From an uncultured Spirochaetota bacterium (GTDB lineage: Bacteria > Spirochaetota > UBA4802 > UBA5550), in contig CALMRZ010000080.1 of assembly GCA_937872225.1 (NCBI GenBank), positions 1 to 41,638 on the forward strand: a stretch of DNA of 41,638 nucleotides, written 5' to 3'. The notes under the pieces are model-generated. The model was given only the letters and a program-made list of their open reading frames with translations, did not search any database and was not told where the DNA came from. The translations under genes and the position numbers were made by a program. This document shows, in pieces, positions 7,593-15,499 of this stretch; the stretch's first letter is position 1, and each line of letters opens with the position of its first letter.

Positions 7593-8552
7593 ATGATGGT
7601 TAATACTACGTATTACCTGGAGTATGCCATGCTGGATAAGTCTGTTGACGACCTCTTTAATTTCTATTCGCCGGAAGATAAGCAGGATTTTTTCGTCGCC
7701 TACCTGTATCTCAAGCACATGGACCATTTCGCCTATACGGTGCTGAGGACCCTGGGCATGCCCACGGCCGAGCCGCGGAACCATCCCGGCCCTTCCGTTG
7801 ACGCCATGCTCCGGTCATATGTGAAGCAAATTGCGATGCTCGCTCCCGGCAGGGACACCAACATCTACCACGGGAAGGTCATGAAGCATGAAGATGCCCG
7901 CAAGCTGGTATCCCTCAACGTCCCGGTAAGCCACCGCGTGCCGGAACGGGTTGTTCCCTTCAAGATTGCCCGCGACGTTATCCTCGAGAACCCCGGCGCT
8001 ATGGCGGTCGGCATCTGCGCGTGCCGCCAGAACCAGCCGAAGCCGTGCGTTTCTGAATCGGATATGGAGGCGTGCCTGATAATGGGCGATCCTTTCGCCT
8101 CTTTCATCGCCGCGAACAACCCTCGCTTCAGAAAATGCACGAAGGACGAGGCCATCGCGGTGCTGGAAAAGGCCCATGCCCGGGGCGACGTCCATACGGC
8201 CTACTTCAAGAAGGAGATGGGGAACAGGCTGATGGCCATCTGCAACTGCTGCAGCTGCTGCTGCATGGGCATGGTGATGTGGAACAGGCTGAAGGGCGCG
8301 GTCCCCTTTCTCGCTCCGTCGGGCTATGCCGCGGAAGTGACCGAGGATTGCACCGGCTGCGGCGTGTGCGGCGATATCTGCCCCTTCAACGCGATAACTA
8401 TCGATGAAGGAGCCGGCAGGGCGGCTGTGGATCATGCCGCCTGCATGGGGTGCGGCGTGTGCCAGGACTCCTGCAGAGCCGGCGGAATTCTCCTCAGGAA
8501 GGACCCGGCGAAGGGAGAGCCCCTTGATATGGATCTTCTGGGTAAGGATTAA
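7593..8552 (+). CDS. 4Fe-4S ferredoxin-domain protein with Cys-rich centre
   Basis: 319 aa, probably cytoplasmic. Two 4Fe-4S sites form the C-terminus: C253-x2-C256-x2-C259-x3-C263-P and C284-x2-C287-x2-C290-x3-C294. Before them lie CACRQNQPKPC (142-152) and an unusual CNCCSCCC cluster (217-224), which could bind another cofactor or metal. The N-terminal half is helical with no clear family. Likely an electron-transfer protein or reductase subunit; partner unknown. The first ATG (7593) has no good ribosome site; the ATG at 7629 follows GGAG by six bases and may be the true start (307 aa). A GATAACTATC copy lies in the coding region at 8393. Confidence 0.85.
   Translation: MMVNTTYYLEYAMLDKSVDDLFNFYSPEDKQDFFVAYLYLKHMDHFAYTVLRTLGMPTAEPRNHPGPSVDAMLRSYVKQIAMLAPGRDTNIYHGKVMKHEDARKLVSLNVPVSHRVPERVVPFKIARDVILENPGAMAVGICACRQNQPKPCVSESDMEACLIMGDPFASFIAANNPRFRKCTKDEAIAVLEKAHARGDVHTAYFKKEMGNRLMAICNCCSCCCMGMVMWNRLKGAVPFLAPSGYAAEVTEDCTGCGVCGDICPFNAITIDEGAGRAAVDHAACMGCGVCQDSCRAGGILLRKDPAKGEPLDMDLLGKD
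8393..8402 (+). repeat. GATAACTATC motif, copy 5
   Basis: Exact copy (CGATAACTATCG) between the two ferredoxin motifs of the 4Fe-4S gene, coding Ile-Thr-Ile with an ATA codon. Confidence 0.7.
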
Positions 8553-8691
8553 AAAGGCTTGCAATTAATGTTGAGATATGATATGCAGACAAAAATTTGC
8601 GAATGTATATTTTTACAGCCCGATTGGGCGGATAATTGTCTGGGATATTCCTAAAGCTGCGCGGCCCCACGTAGCTGAATGATAGTGATAG

Positions 8692-9378
8692 ATGAGCATT
8701 ATTGACAACTATACGGCGATTGAGAAGGAGATTGCGGCGATAGCCGCGGCCTCCGGCAGAAGTCCCGGCGGCATTCGCATAGTCGCTGTTAGTAAAACAT
8801 TCGATGAATCAGTCATCCAGGAGGCGATAGATTCGGGGATCAGGGTCTTCGGGGAGAACAAGGTCCAGGAGGCCAGAAGGAAAATCCCCAACCTGCGGGG
8901 GGATTTCACGTTCCACATGGTGGGGCACCTCCAGTCGAACAAGGCCCGCGAGGCGGTGCAGCTCTTCGACCTGATCCATTCCATCGACAAGGCCGATACC
9001 GCCGCGGCTGTCGACCGCGAAGCAGGAAGGGTCGGCAAGAAGCAGAAGGTCCTGGTCCAGGTCAATACCTCGGGCGAGGAGAGTAAAAGCGGCATTGAGC
9101 CCGCATCGGCCAGGGACCTGGTTATGCGGGTGACGGACCTGAAGAACCTGGAACTCCGCGGCTTCATGACCATGGCCCCCTTCACCGATGACGAGGGCGT
9201 CATCCGGCAGACCTTCAGGGCTGCCAGGGGGCTAATGGAAGAAATCAACGGGTCGGTGGGGCTCGCCCTCGCGGAGCTCTCCATGGGAATGTCTTCCGAT
9301 TACCGGATTGCCGTGGAGGAAGGGGCGACGCTGGTGAGGATCGGGACGGCCATATTCGGACACAGGAACGCGGAATGA
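8692..9378 (+). CDS. yggS: YggS/PROSC-family pyridoxal-phosphate homeostasis protein
   Basis: 228 aa, typical length. A fold-type III PLP-binding barrel without known catalysis; it keeps free PLP and amino/keto-acid pools in balance. The PLP lysine lies in IVAVSKTFDE (~Lys34). Other family motifs are FGENKVQEA, FHMVGHLQSNK, IHSIDKADTA, VLVQVNTSGEESKSG and the C-terminal LSMGMSSDYRIAVEEGATLVRIG. It overlaps proC by four bases (ATGA), a common arrangement for this pair. No strong ribosome site is visible at the ATG. First gene of the yggS-proC-peptidase-lnt run. Confidence 0.96.
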   Translation: MSIIDNYTAIEKEIAAIAAASGRSPGGIRIVAVSKTFDESVIQEAIDSGIRVFGENKVQEARRKIPNLRGDFTFHMVGHLQSNKAREAVQLFDLIHSIDKADTAAAVDREAGRVGKKQKVLVQVNTSGEESKSGIEPASARDLVMRVTDLKNLELRGFMTMAPFTDDEGVIRQTFRAARGLMEEINGSVGLALAELSMGMSSDYRIAVEEGATLVRIGTAIFGHRNAE

Positions 9379-10187
9379 AGGCAGTGAACAAAAAGATAGG
9401 ATGCATCGGTGCCGGCAACATGGGCGGGGCAATACTGTCGCGCCTGGCCGCCGGGGCGGATCCCTCTGCCATTTCCGTGTATGATATAACCCCGGGCAAG
9501 GCTGACGCGCTGGCCCACGGCACCGGCATAACCGTCGCGAAATCGCCGGAGGATTGCGCCCGCGCGTCTGACATCCTAATTGTCGCGGTGAAGCCGGACG
9601 CGGTCGCCGCGGCATTGAATTCGATCAAGGGCGCCGTCGCGCCCGGTGCCGTAATCGTTTCCATCGCCGCCGGCGTCACCATTGCGGCCATGGAGGAGGT
9701 CCTGGGCCGGTCCATGAAGATCGTGCGCGTGATGCCCAATACGCCGGCCATGGTGGGGGAGGGAATGTCCGTTCTGGCTCCCAATGGCGCCGTTGACGAC
9801 AATTCACTGCTCGATGTTGAGCGGATATTTTCAAGGATAGGCAGGGTGCTTGTCCTGCCGGAGAAGCTCATGGATGCCGTTACCGGACTGTCGGGGAGCG
9901 GCCCGGCCTACGTGTTCACCTTCATCCAGGCGCTGGCCGATGGGGGCGTAAAGCTCGGCATACCGCGGGAGAAGGCGCTGGTCCTCGCCGCGCAGACGGT
10001 CATGGGATCGGCGAAATATCTCCTGGAGAGCGGGGAGGACCCCATGGCGCTTCGCGGAAAGGTAACTTCGCCCGGCGGCACCACCATTGAAGGCATTCAC
10101 GTGCTTGAACGGAGCGGGTTCTCGGGGATTGTCATGGACGCCGTTGAGAAAGCAGCGCAAAAATCACAGAAGCTAGGAGAAAAGTGA
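9375..10187 (+). CDS. proC: Pyrroline-5-carboxylate reductase
   Basis: 270 aa, normal length. Makes proline from pyrroline-5-carboxylate using NAD(P)H. The N-terminal Rossmann motif is GCIGAGNMGGAI; MPNTPAMVGEGM and the C-terminal signature (LSGSGPAYVFTFIQALADGGVK, continuing to the SPGGTT...GI motif) are intact. Start codon overlaps the yggS stop (ATGA), and its TGA overlaps the start of the next gene, so the three genes are probably co-translated. Cytoplasmic. Confidence 0.97.
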   Translation: MKAVNKKIGCIGAGNMGGAILSRLAAGADPSAISVYDITPGKADALAHGTGITVAKSPEDCARASDILIVAVKPDAVAAALNSIKGAVAPGAVIVSIAAGVTIAAMEEVLGRSMKIVRVMPNTPAMVGEGMSVLAPNGAVDDNSLLDVERIFSRIGRVLVLPEKLMDAVTGLSGSGPAYVFTFIQALADGGVKLGIPREKALVLAAQTVMGSAKYLLESGEDPMALRGKVTSPGGTTIEGIHVLERSGFSGIVMDAVEKAAQKSQKLGEK

Positions 10188-11167
10188 TGCTACACTGGCC
10201 GCCCTTCAGCAGGTATCAGGTACGTCAGATAAAGTTCTATTCCATAATAGGCTCGATAGCACTGGCTGCGGTCATGGTCCTGGGCAATATCATTGCCGCC
10301 ATCGTCTGCGACCATGTCACGGTCAAAAAGGGGAGCTATATCACCAAGCAGGGGTTCCCCCTCTTCACCGATGCGAAGGAATATATCCGCATGGTCAAGG
10401 CGTATCCCCACAACCCCGGCGTCAGGCTTTTCACCCACCGCCTTGCCGGCGGCGAATCATACTGGGACGTCGCCTATCAGTACCATATCAACATTGACAC
10501 CCTCATCGGGGCAAATCCCTTCATAACTTCCCTCGTACCGAAGGACGGCATCGAAGTTGTTGTGCCTGCCGCGGACGGTCTCCTTCTTGCCATTGACGAT
10601 GTCCTTGACGTGCGCCGCATGAGGAACCTCCTGGACTACAAGGGCGAGGTGCGGGGCGATTACCTTCCCACGCCATTCAAGATAATCTCGACCGACGATG
10701 TCAGGCTTGTCTTTTTCAAGGGGGAGAAACCGGTGATCGTGAACAATTCCCTGGAAAAGCTTTACCGGATCAAGAACATATTCCAGTCCCCGATACAACG
10801 GGGTTACTTCACCTCCCTCTTCGGCGACAGGGTCCATCCCTTCATGCAGGACGGTGAACTGCGGTATCACAACGGCGTAGATATCGTTGCGGCAACAGGC
10901 ACTCCCGTTCATCCGACGCGGGACGGCATGGTCATCTTCACCGGCTGGCGCGGCGGATTCGGCAACACGGTCATGGTCCAGCACCACGAGGGATATACCA
11001 CTCTCTACGGCCATCTCGAATCAATCAACACAAAGGTCGGAGATTGGGTCACCAAGAAGCACATGATCGGCCGCGTCGGGTCCACCGGCTGGTCCACGGG
11101 GCCGCACCTTCATTTCACGGTCATGAAGCACGGCTGGGACATTGACCCGCTCCTCTTTATCTGGTAG
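10187..11167 (+). CDS. Membrane-anchored M23/LytM peptidase with LysM-like region
   Basis: 326 aa from the ATG at 10187, which follows AGGAG by seven bases and overlaps the proC stop (TGATG); a GTG three bases earlier is a possible alternative. One N-terminal membrane segment (FYSIIGSIALAAVMVLGNIIA) places the rest in the periplasm. Around 75-125, GESYWDVAYQYHINIDTLIGANP resembles a LysM cell-wall-binding unit. The C-terminal LytM domain has the zinc ligands in HNGVD and the HLHF motif (GPHLHF), so it should be an active endopeptidase acting on peptidoglycan cross-links. Lies between proC and lnt. Confidence 0.9.
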   Translation: MLHWPPFSRYQVRQIKFYSIIGSIALAAVMVLGNIIAAIVCDHVTVKKGSYITKQGFPLFTDAKEYIRMVKAYPHNPGVRLFTHRLAGGESYWDVAYQYHINIDTLIGANPFITSLVPKDGIEVVVPAADGLLLAIDDVLDVRRMRNLLDYKGEVRGDYLPTPFKIISTDDVRLVFFKGEKPVIVNNSLEKLYRIKNIFQSPIQRGYFTSLFGDRVHPFMQDGELRYHNGVDIVAATGTPVHPTRDGMVIFTGWRGGFGNTVMVQHHEGYTTLYGHLESINTKVGDWVTKKHMIGRVGSTGWSTGPHLHFTVMKHGWDIDPLLFIW

Positions 11168-11220
11168 TTGTACCGCCGGAGCACCGGAAGAATTGCTTTA
11201 CAATTAAGCGATGTGCTGAT

Positions 11221-12864
11221 ATGCTCGCCGGTAAACGGTGCGCCATGCTGCTCGTAATTGTATCAGCCTTATTATTTATCCTCGCATTTCCCGTCACCAG
11301 TCATGACATCTCCCCGTGGCCCTTTATCTTTTTCGCGCTGACGCCCTTTTTTCTCGGCATTGAGCGCGAGAAGACGTTTATCAGGTCTTTTTTTATCGGC
11401 GCAGTGTGGGGTGCCATCATGTCCCTCGGCCTGGCCTACTGGCTCGTGTATGCCATGATCTGGCAGTACGGCATATCGGTTGCGGTGACGGTCCTCATCA
11501 TAGTCCTGGGCCTGGTAATGCCCCATGCCGTCATATACGGTCTTTTCGCCGTCATGTACCGCTACCTGAAGGATAGTGTTCCCGGCGCCGCGGGGGGCCT
11601 TCCTTTTTACTGCATGACGGTGCCGTCCCTGTGGGTTGTCCTGGAATTCACGCGGGAGATCTTTCCCCTGGTGGTTCCCTGGGGCCTTGCCGGGTACGGC
11701 CTGCAGCCCTTCAATCTTTACATGCAGGCGGCCGATATCGCCGGCATATACGGGATATCCTTCCTCGTGGTGGTGGTGAACGCCCTCATCGCATACCTGG
11801 CCAGGGATATCGGCCTTGATGGATTCAAGAACACGCCACTTTTCCGGAACCTTACCGCACAGATGGCGATAATCGGAAGGCGAAAACGCGCAGCCCTTGT
11901 CGTGCTGGTCCTTGCCATTGCTGTTCCGGTATTGTACGGGGCGGTGCGGCGCGAAGCTGTCAATGACCTCGTCCTGAAGGGGAGGATCCCCGGTTTGCTG
12001 ATCAGCGTATCGGCGGTCCAGGCGAATTTCACCCAGGAGGAGCGGTGGCGGAGGACCGGTTTCATCGAGCGCGTCAACGTGTGCTTGGGGCTGACCAGAC
12101 GGTGCGGGGCGACGCTTTCATCACCGGTCGGTATGAAGATTTCATCGCCGGACAGCATAGTGGTATGGCCGGAAACCGTCCTCAATTCCAGCGGCATGGT
12201 CGACACCAAGCTCTTCTCATATATCCAGTCGCAGATAGGCGGGTCACGCCTCCTTATCGCCGGCGGCGTCCGCCGGACGATCGGCTCCAGGGGAGTCTTT
12301 AATACCGCATTCATAGTCGAGAAGGGCGGCGACGCCTTGTTCTATGACAAGAACATTCTCCTTCCCTACGCGGAAACCGCGCCCTTCGGCAGGCTCTTCG
12401 GCGATTACTATACGGCCCCGGCGGAGTTTCTCGCCGGCGGCACGCCCCCGGCGGCGCGGACCGGGATGGGCCTCATCGGCCTGTCCATCTGCTTCGAGGC
12501 CCTCTATCCCTGGCACGCGCGGCGGGCGGCGGGGGAAGGGGCGCGCCTCCTGGTCAATATATCCAATGACGGCTGGTTCGGCAGGACATCGGAGCCGGCG
12601 CTTCATCTCAGGCAGGCTTCGGTGCGCGCCATCGAGAACCGGCGTTTCATGGTCCGGACATCGAACAACGGATACTCGGCGATCATTTCTCCGGCGGGGG
12701 AATATGTAACAAAAAGCGGCCTCTTTACCCGGGAGTGCGTTTCGGGGGATGCGGTTTTACTGGATCTTCGCACTCTCTATTCGAGGTTTGGGGACTGGAT
12801 TGTTTGCCTATCAGCGGCCGTTATCGGGGTGTTGCTGCTTGTGGTCGCGATCAGGGTCAAGTGA
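11221..12864 (+). CDS. lnt: Apolipoprotein N-acyltransferase
   Basis: 547 aa. Adds the third acyl chain to the N-terminal Cys of lipoproteins in the inner membrane. The first ~240 residues hold about seven membrane segments; a carbon-nitrogen hydrolase domain follows in the periplasm, and a last helix closes the protein (~525-545). The catalytic triad is Glu318 (VVWPETV), Lys377 (YDKNILLPYAE) and Cys424 (LSICFE). SNDGWFG is also conserved. It starts 53 bases after the peptidase gene; the ATG has no strong ribosome site, and a second ATG eight codons later is possible. Its presence with lgt in the same window indicates triacylated lipoproteins. Confidence 0.95.
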   Translation: MLAGKRCAMLLVIVSALLFILAFPVTSHDISPWPFIFFALTPFFLGIEREKTFIRSFFIGAVWGAIMSLGLAYWLVYAMIWQYGISVAVTVLIIVLGLVMPHAVIYGLFAVMYRYLKDSVPGAAGGLPFYCMTVPSLWVVLEFTREIFPLVVPWGLAGYGLQPFNLYMQAADIAGIYGISFLVVVVNALIAYLARDIGLDGFKNTPLFRNLTAQMAIIGRRKRAALVVLVLAIAVPVLYGAVRREAVNDLVLKGRIPGLLISVSAVQANFTQEERWRRTGFIERVNVCLGLTRRCGATLSSPVGMKISSPDSIVVWPETVLNSSGMVDTKLFSYIQSQIGGSRLLIAGGVRRTIGSRGVFNTAFIVEKGGDALFYDKNILLPYAETAPFGRLFGDYYTAPAEFLAGGTPPAARTGMGLIGLSICFEALYPWHARRAAGEGARLLVNISNDGWFGRTSEPALHLRQASVRAIENRRFMVRTSNNGYSAIISPAGEYVTKSGLFTRECVSGDAVLLDLRTLYSRFGDWIVCLSAAVIGVLLLVVAIRVK

Positions 12865-12885
12865 CGGCCCTGCTTCAATAAACGA

Positions 12886-12912
12886 AGGAGGCCGGTTGAT
12901 GCCCGGCCTCCT
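12886..12912 (+). terminator. Stem-loop after lnt
   Basis: AGGAGGCCGG (12886-12895) pairs with CCGGCCTCCT (12903-12912), loop TTGATGC. A strong GC stem but no T-run follows, so it is either a weak terminator or a 3'-end-protecting hairpin between the convergent lnt and barrel genes. Confidence 0.6.
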
Positions 12913-12965
12913 CTGTTCCCGCCGCCCTGAATGCGGCGGATCGTGTTATTCGATAACGAAATCCC

Positions 12966-13784
12966 CTAGCCACGGCCGCGATAGATGCTTCCCTCGCCCA
13001 CACGGAAAAGAATGCCCAGGGTGACATTGACGGCCCCGCAGTGGGAGGTGATTTTATCCTTGCCAGACCTGTAATCCATTACGGAGGTTGCATTTGACCA
13101 TTGGGTCAATGAAAACCATGTCGTGACCGACCGGGTGCGATTGCCCCAAAATAAGGAATATTTCGCAGCCACTTCGGCTGAAATGACGATGACGTTTGAA
13201 ACGGCAACATTCATGCCGAATACGAGGCCCGTCTCGAATGCATACAGGTTGTACGTTGCCCGTGCGGAATGAAGGCCGTAGTTCCCGATCCATAGTGACG
13301 GATCGCCTGGATAAGGACTTACTGTGGACCAGTATTCCTCGAAAATGCCGGTATATTCCTCGCCGAAAAAAGGATCAGTCGTTGAATTGCCCTTGATATA
13401 CCGGAAGCCGAACCCCGGGCCTATCCAGAGCCTCACCCTGTTGGATCCGAATACCTTGAAGCCGAAGGTATTGAAGAAATGGGCGCCGGCGCCTTCGAAG
13501 TCGCTTTCGCCGTCATGGTAGAATTTGTCCCCGCCGATTTTAAGGCGGTAGTTGAAGACCGAAGGACCGAGAATATTTGTGTCGAAGACAAACCCGCCGC
13601 CGGCCACGATGTTATTGATGGAGCCGCTCGTATCGGTCCCGAAGTAGGTCTTATGTTTGATACTCGTGCTTCCCCCGCTGTAATCAAAGGAGCCGTAGCC
13701 ACCCAGCCCGACAGCCATGGCGCTGGAGGCCGATACAGCCGCAAAGACAATTGCCGATATGAGCTGGACTGTTTTTTTTATCAT
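12966..13784 (-). CDS. Putative outer-membrane beta-barrel protein
   Basis: 272 aa. The start at 13784 is chosen because GGAGGGG precedes it and the protein then opens with a typical signal peptide (MIKKTVQLISAIVFAAVSASSAMA). The frame is open 48 codons further upstream, but a promoter overlaps that part. The mature protein is rich in Gly, aromatic and alternating residues (GLGGYGSFDYSGG, RVRLWIGPGFGFRYIKG, NVIVISAEVAAKYSLFWG), as in small outer-membrane barrels, and ends with a strand-like NVTLGILFRVGEG segment. No family is recognised. Single gene convergent with lnt; the AraC-type regulator lies upstream in the same direction. Confidence 0.75.
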   Translation of the reverse strand: MIKKTVQLISAIVFAAVSASSAMAVGLGGYGSFDYSGGSTSIKHKTYFGTDTSGSINNIVAGGGFVFDTNILGPSVFNYRLKIGGDKFYHDGESDFEGAGAHFFNTFGFKVFGSNRVRLWIGPGFGFRYIKGNSTTDPFFGEEYTGIFEEYWSTVSPYPGDPSLWIGNYGLHSARATYNLYAFETGLVFGMNVAVSNVIVISAEVAAKYSLFWGNRTRSVTTWFSLTQWSNATSVMDYRSGKDKITSHCGAVNVTLGILFRVGEGSIYRGRG

Positions 13785-13899
13785 GTTCCCCTCCAGGGAA
13801 GAGTAGATGTACCGCGAGGAGAGCCTCGACTCTGTATCTGTCCCGTCATCAACCGCGGCGACTGTTCCTGTGGCCGGTCCGGATGCTTTGCGTGTAATG

Positions 13900-13928
13900 A
13901 TGATACGCTTTAACAGCATGCGTGTCAA
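13900..13928 (-). promoter_or_regulatory. Sigma70-like promoter of the barrel gene
   Basis: On the minus strand TTGACA (13928-13923), 17-base spacer, TATCAT (13905-13900). Near-consensus; the predicted transcript leader is about 110 bases before the start at 13784. Confidence 0.75.
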
Positions 13929-14022
13929 TGATAAAATAGTATCACCGCTGTTGCGGTTCTTATTCTGATTATAGTACAGACTCTGGCCTGCTGCTGCATC
14001 GCGGCAAATAGTCAGGCGGTCA

Positions 14023-15162
14023 TCATCCTGATGTTTTTCCGTTATGCTTTTTCCGGAATTTGGATGGAGAGAGGCCGGTCATTTTAAAAAACCAGTCATA
14101 AAATGATGTGGGCGAGTTGAAACCAACCGCATAGGAAACGGATATTATTGATCTGTCCGGTTCTTCCAGCAGGAGTTTCTTGGCTTCTTCAATGCGGAAT
14201 TCATTGATATACATATTGAAGTTTTTATTCAATTTCTCGTTGAGAATCTGGGAGAGCTGATACGGTTCTATGGAAAGCTCCCCGGCCAGTTTGTTGAGAT
14301 TGAGGTCCTCATCGAAAAACAGCCTTTCCTCCTTCATGAGGCGGTTCATCCGCGCCAGCACCTCTTCGAGGTTGAGCTTGTTTATCTTTGAACGCTCGTA
14401 GCGTATCTTCTTAACCTGCTGCTGCATGAACTGGAAAAAATGCGGGTCCCGCTTGCTTGCCAGGTATATCAGCAGGATAACGATAAAGGACATGACCGAC
14501 ATTGCCTTGGTGATCAGGAGATAAAACCAGTGGTCGGTCAGCCAGAGATTGTATACTACCAGGCCGATTGAGAAAAACAATGCGACAAGATATGACAGGG
14601 ACATGATAACCACGTACAGCGATGATATCTTTTTTATTCTCAAGTATTTGATGTTCCAGAGGAAAGAACTGTTCCGAATGAATACGGCAAGGTATGACAG
14701 GTTGGCGGCGACCACCGCAAATACTATTGCTGCGTACACGGATTGCATCAGGTTCGACTTCATAAACCTGGCGGGCGTCATGAGGATTTCGCGCTTGGCC
14801 TGGGGGTCAAGGGCATAGTAGGGTATCAGCGCTATCATGATAATCAGCAGGGGAACCATGTGCAGTGTGTCCTTCCACTGCAGTTGGTTATGTTCCACCG
14901 TGAGGGATTTGAAGCAGAAGAAGAACGTGGGCCCGGTGCAATAGAGAAAAGGGATGTACGTGAAGGCAAAGTGGGGATACGTATAAATGAGGCCCGAGAC
15001 CCTGAGGCCGTTATACATCATGCAGTACCCGGCGCTGACAAGGAACGCAGCGAGCATATAGGTGAGCGTGCTTTTCTGCCTGTCCATCAGTTGGCCCAGG
15101 GCCATTGTCCAGGACATGGCTCCGCCGAAAAAAATCAAAAATACGACTATCGGGTCTATCAT
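14023..15162 (-). CDS. Membrane-bound AraC-family transcription regulator
   Basis: 379 aa. The first ~245 residues carry about seven membrane helices, followed by a charged linker and a C-terminal AraC/XylS DNA-binding domain: LNLNKLAGELSIEPYQLSQILNE forms the first helix-turn-helix and the stretch from IISVSYAVGFNSPTSFYDWFF to KMTGLSPSKFRK the second. This architecture (7TM sensor joined directly to AraC HTH) is common in spirochaetes and related bacteria and lets the protein sense a membrane or external signal. No good ribosome site is seen before the ATG. The barrel gene downstream and the secreted hydrolases upstream are possible targets (inference). Confidence 0.9.
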   Translation of the reverse strand: MIDPIVVFLIFFGGAMSWTMALGQLMDRQKSTLTYMLAAFLVSAGYCMMYNGLRVSGLIYTYPHFAFTYIPFLYCTGPTFFFCFKSLTVEHNQLQWKDTLHMVPLLIIMIALIPYYALDPQAKREILMTPARFMKSNLMQSVYAAIVFAVVAANLSYLAVFIRNSSFLWNIKYLRIKKISSLYVVIMSLSYLVALFFSIGLVVYNLWLTDHWFYLLITKAMSVMSFIVILLIYLASKRDPHFFQFMQQQVKKIRYERSKINKLNLEEVLARMNRLMKEERLFFDEDLNLNKLAGELSIEPYQLSQILNEKLNKNFNMYINEFRIEEAKKLLLEEPDRSIISVSYAVGFNSPTSFYDWFFKMTGLSPSKFRKKHNGKTSG

Positions 15163-15302
15163 AGAAGGTGAACGGATGAAACAGGTCTATATATCAGCAT
15201 TAAGATGCAGCAACAATGTTGCTTTGTCTTTTTATAAAAAACGAACATGGCGTCAATAAAAAAACCGGATAGCCGGTAATTTGAACACGTTACCGGGCCA
15301 AA

Positions 15303-15315
15303 TTGCTCTGACCCC
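15303..15315 (+). repeat. CTCTGACMCC tag, copy 1
   Basis: TTGCTCTGACCCC. Shares the core CTCTGAC(A/C)CC with five other intergenic copies in the window. Similar tags are often seen near REP-type or RAYT-associated repeats in other genomes (from memory; not checked). Confidence 0.55.
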
Positions 15316-15421
15316 GGTTAATGGTGCGAAGATAATTATCGGTCACAATATTTTTTATCCGGTGACGGACGTCAAGTTCCCGATCGCAGCAGTTGCAGGT
15401 GCTGTTTCCTCTGTCCCCAAA

Positions 15422-15457
15422 CCAGAAAAACGGCGATCTGAATCGCCGTTTTTCTGG
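15422..15457. terminator. Perfect 16-bp stem terminator
   Basis: CCAGAAAAACGGCGAT (15422-15437) pairs fully with 15442-15457 around a CTGA loop. T-rich on both sides of the GC core, so likely bidirectional. It ends the minus-strand hydrolase gene that stops at 15500. Confidence 0.8.
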
Positions 15458-15464
15458 TTTTGCC

Positions 15465-15474
15465 GATAACTATC
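15465..15474 (+). repeat. GATAACTATC motif, copy 6
   Basis: Exact copy within GCCGATAACTATCGGC (perfect outer arms GCCGATA/TATCGGC), between the terminator and the end of the first CocE-like gene. Confidence 0.7.
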
Positions 15475-15499
15475 GGCTTGTCAGGTTGTTTTAAGCAGG

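Larger units (their letters stand above)
15163..15499. other. Intergenic zone with repeat remnants
   Basis: No gene. It holds small hairpins (AGCAAC/GTTGCT at 15209-15223; CCGGTAA/TTACCGG at 15273-15296), a TTGCTCTGACCCC tag (15303-15315), a near-copy of the 10-mer (GATAATTATC, 15331-15340), a terminator (15422-15457) and an exact 10-mer copy (15465-15474). This composition recurs near 19.4 and 25.4 kb. Confidence 0.6.

Noticed and set aside
13785-13928. 48-codon upstream extension of the barrel gene
   Set aside because: A near-consensus promoter overlaps it, and the signal peptide and ribosome site fit the start at 13784.
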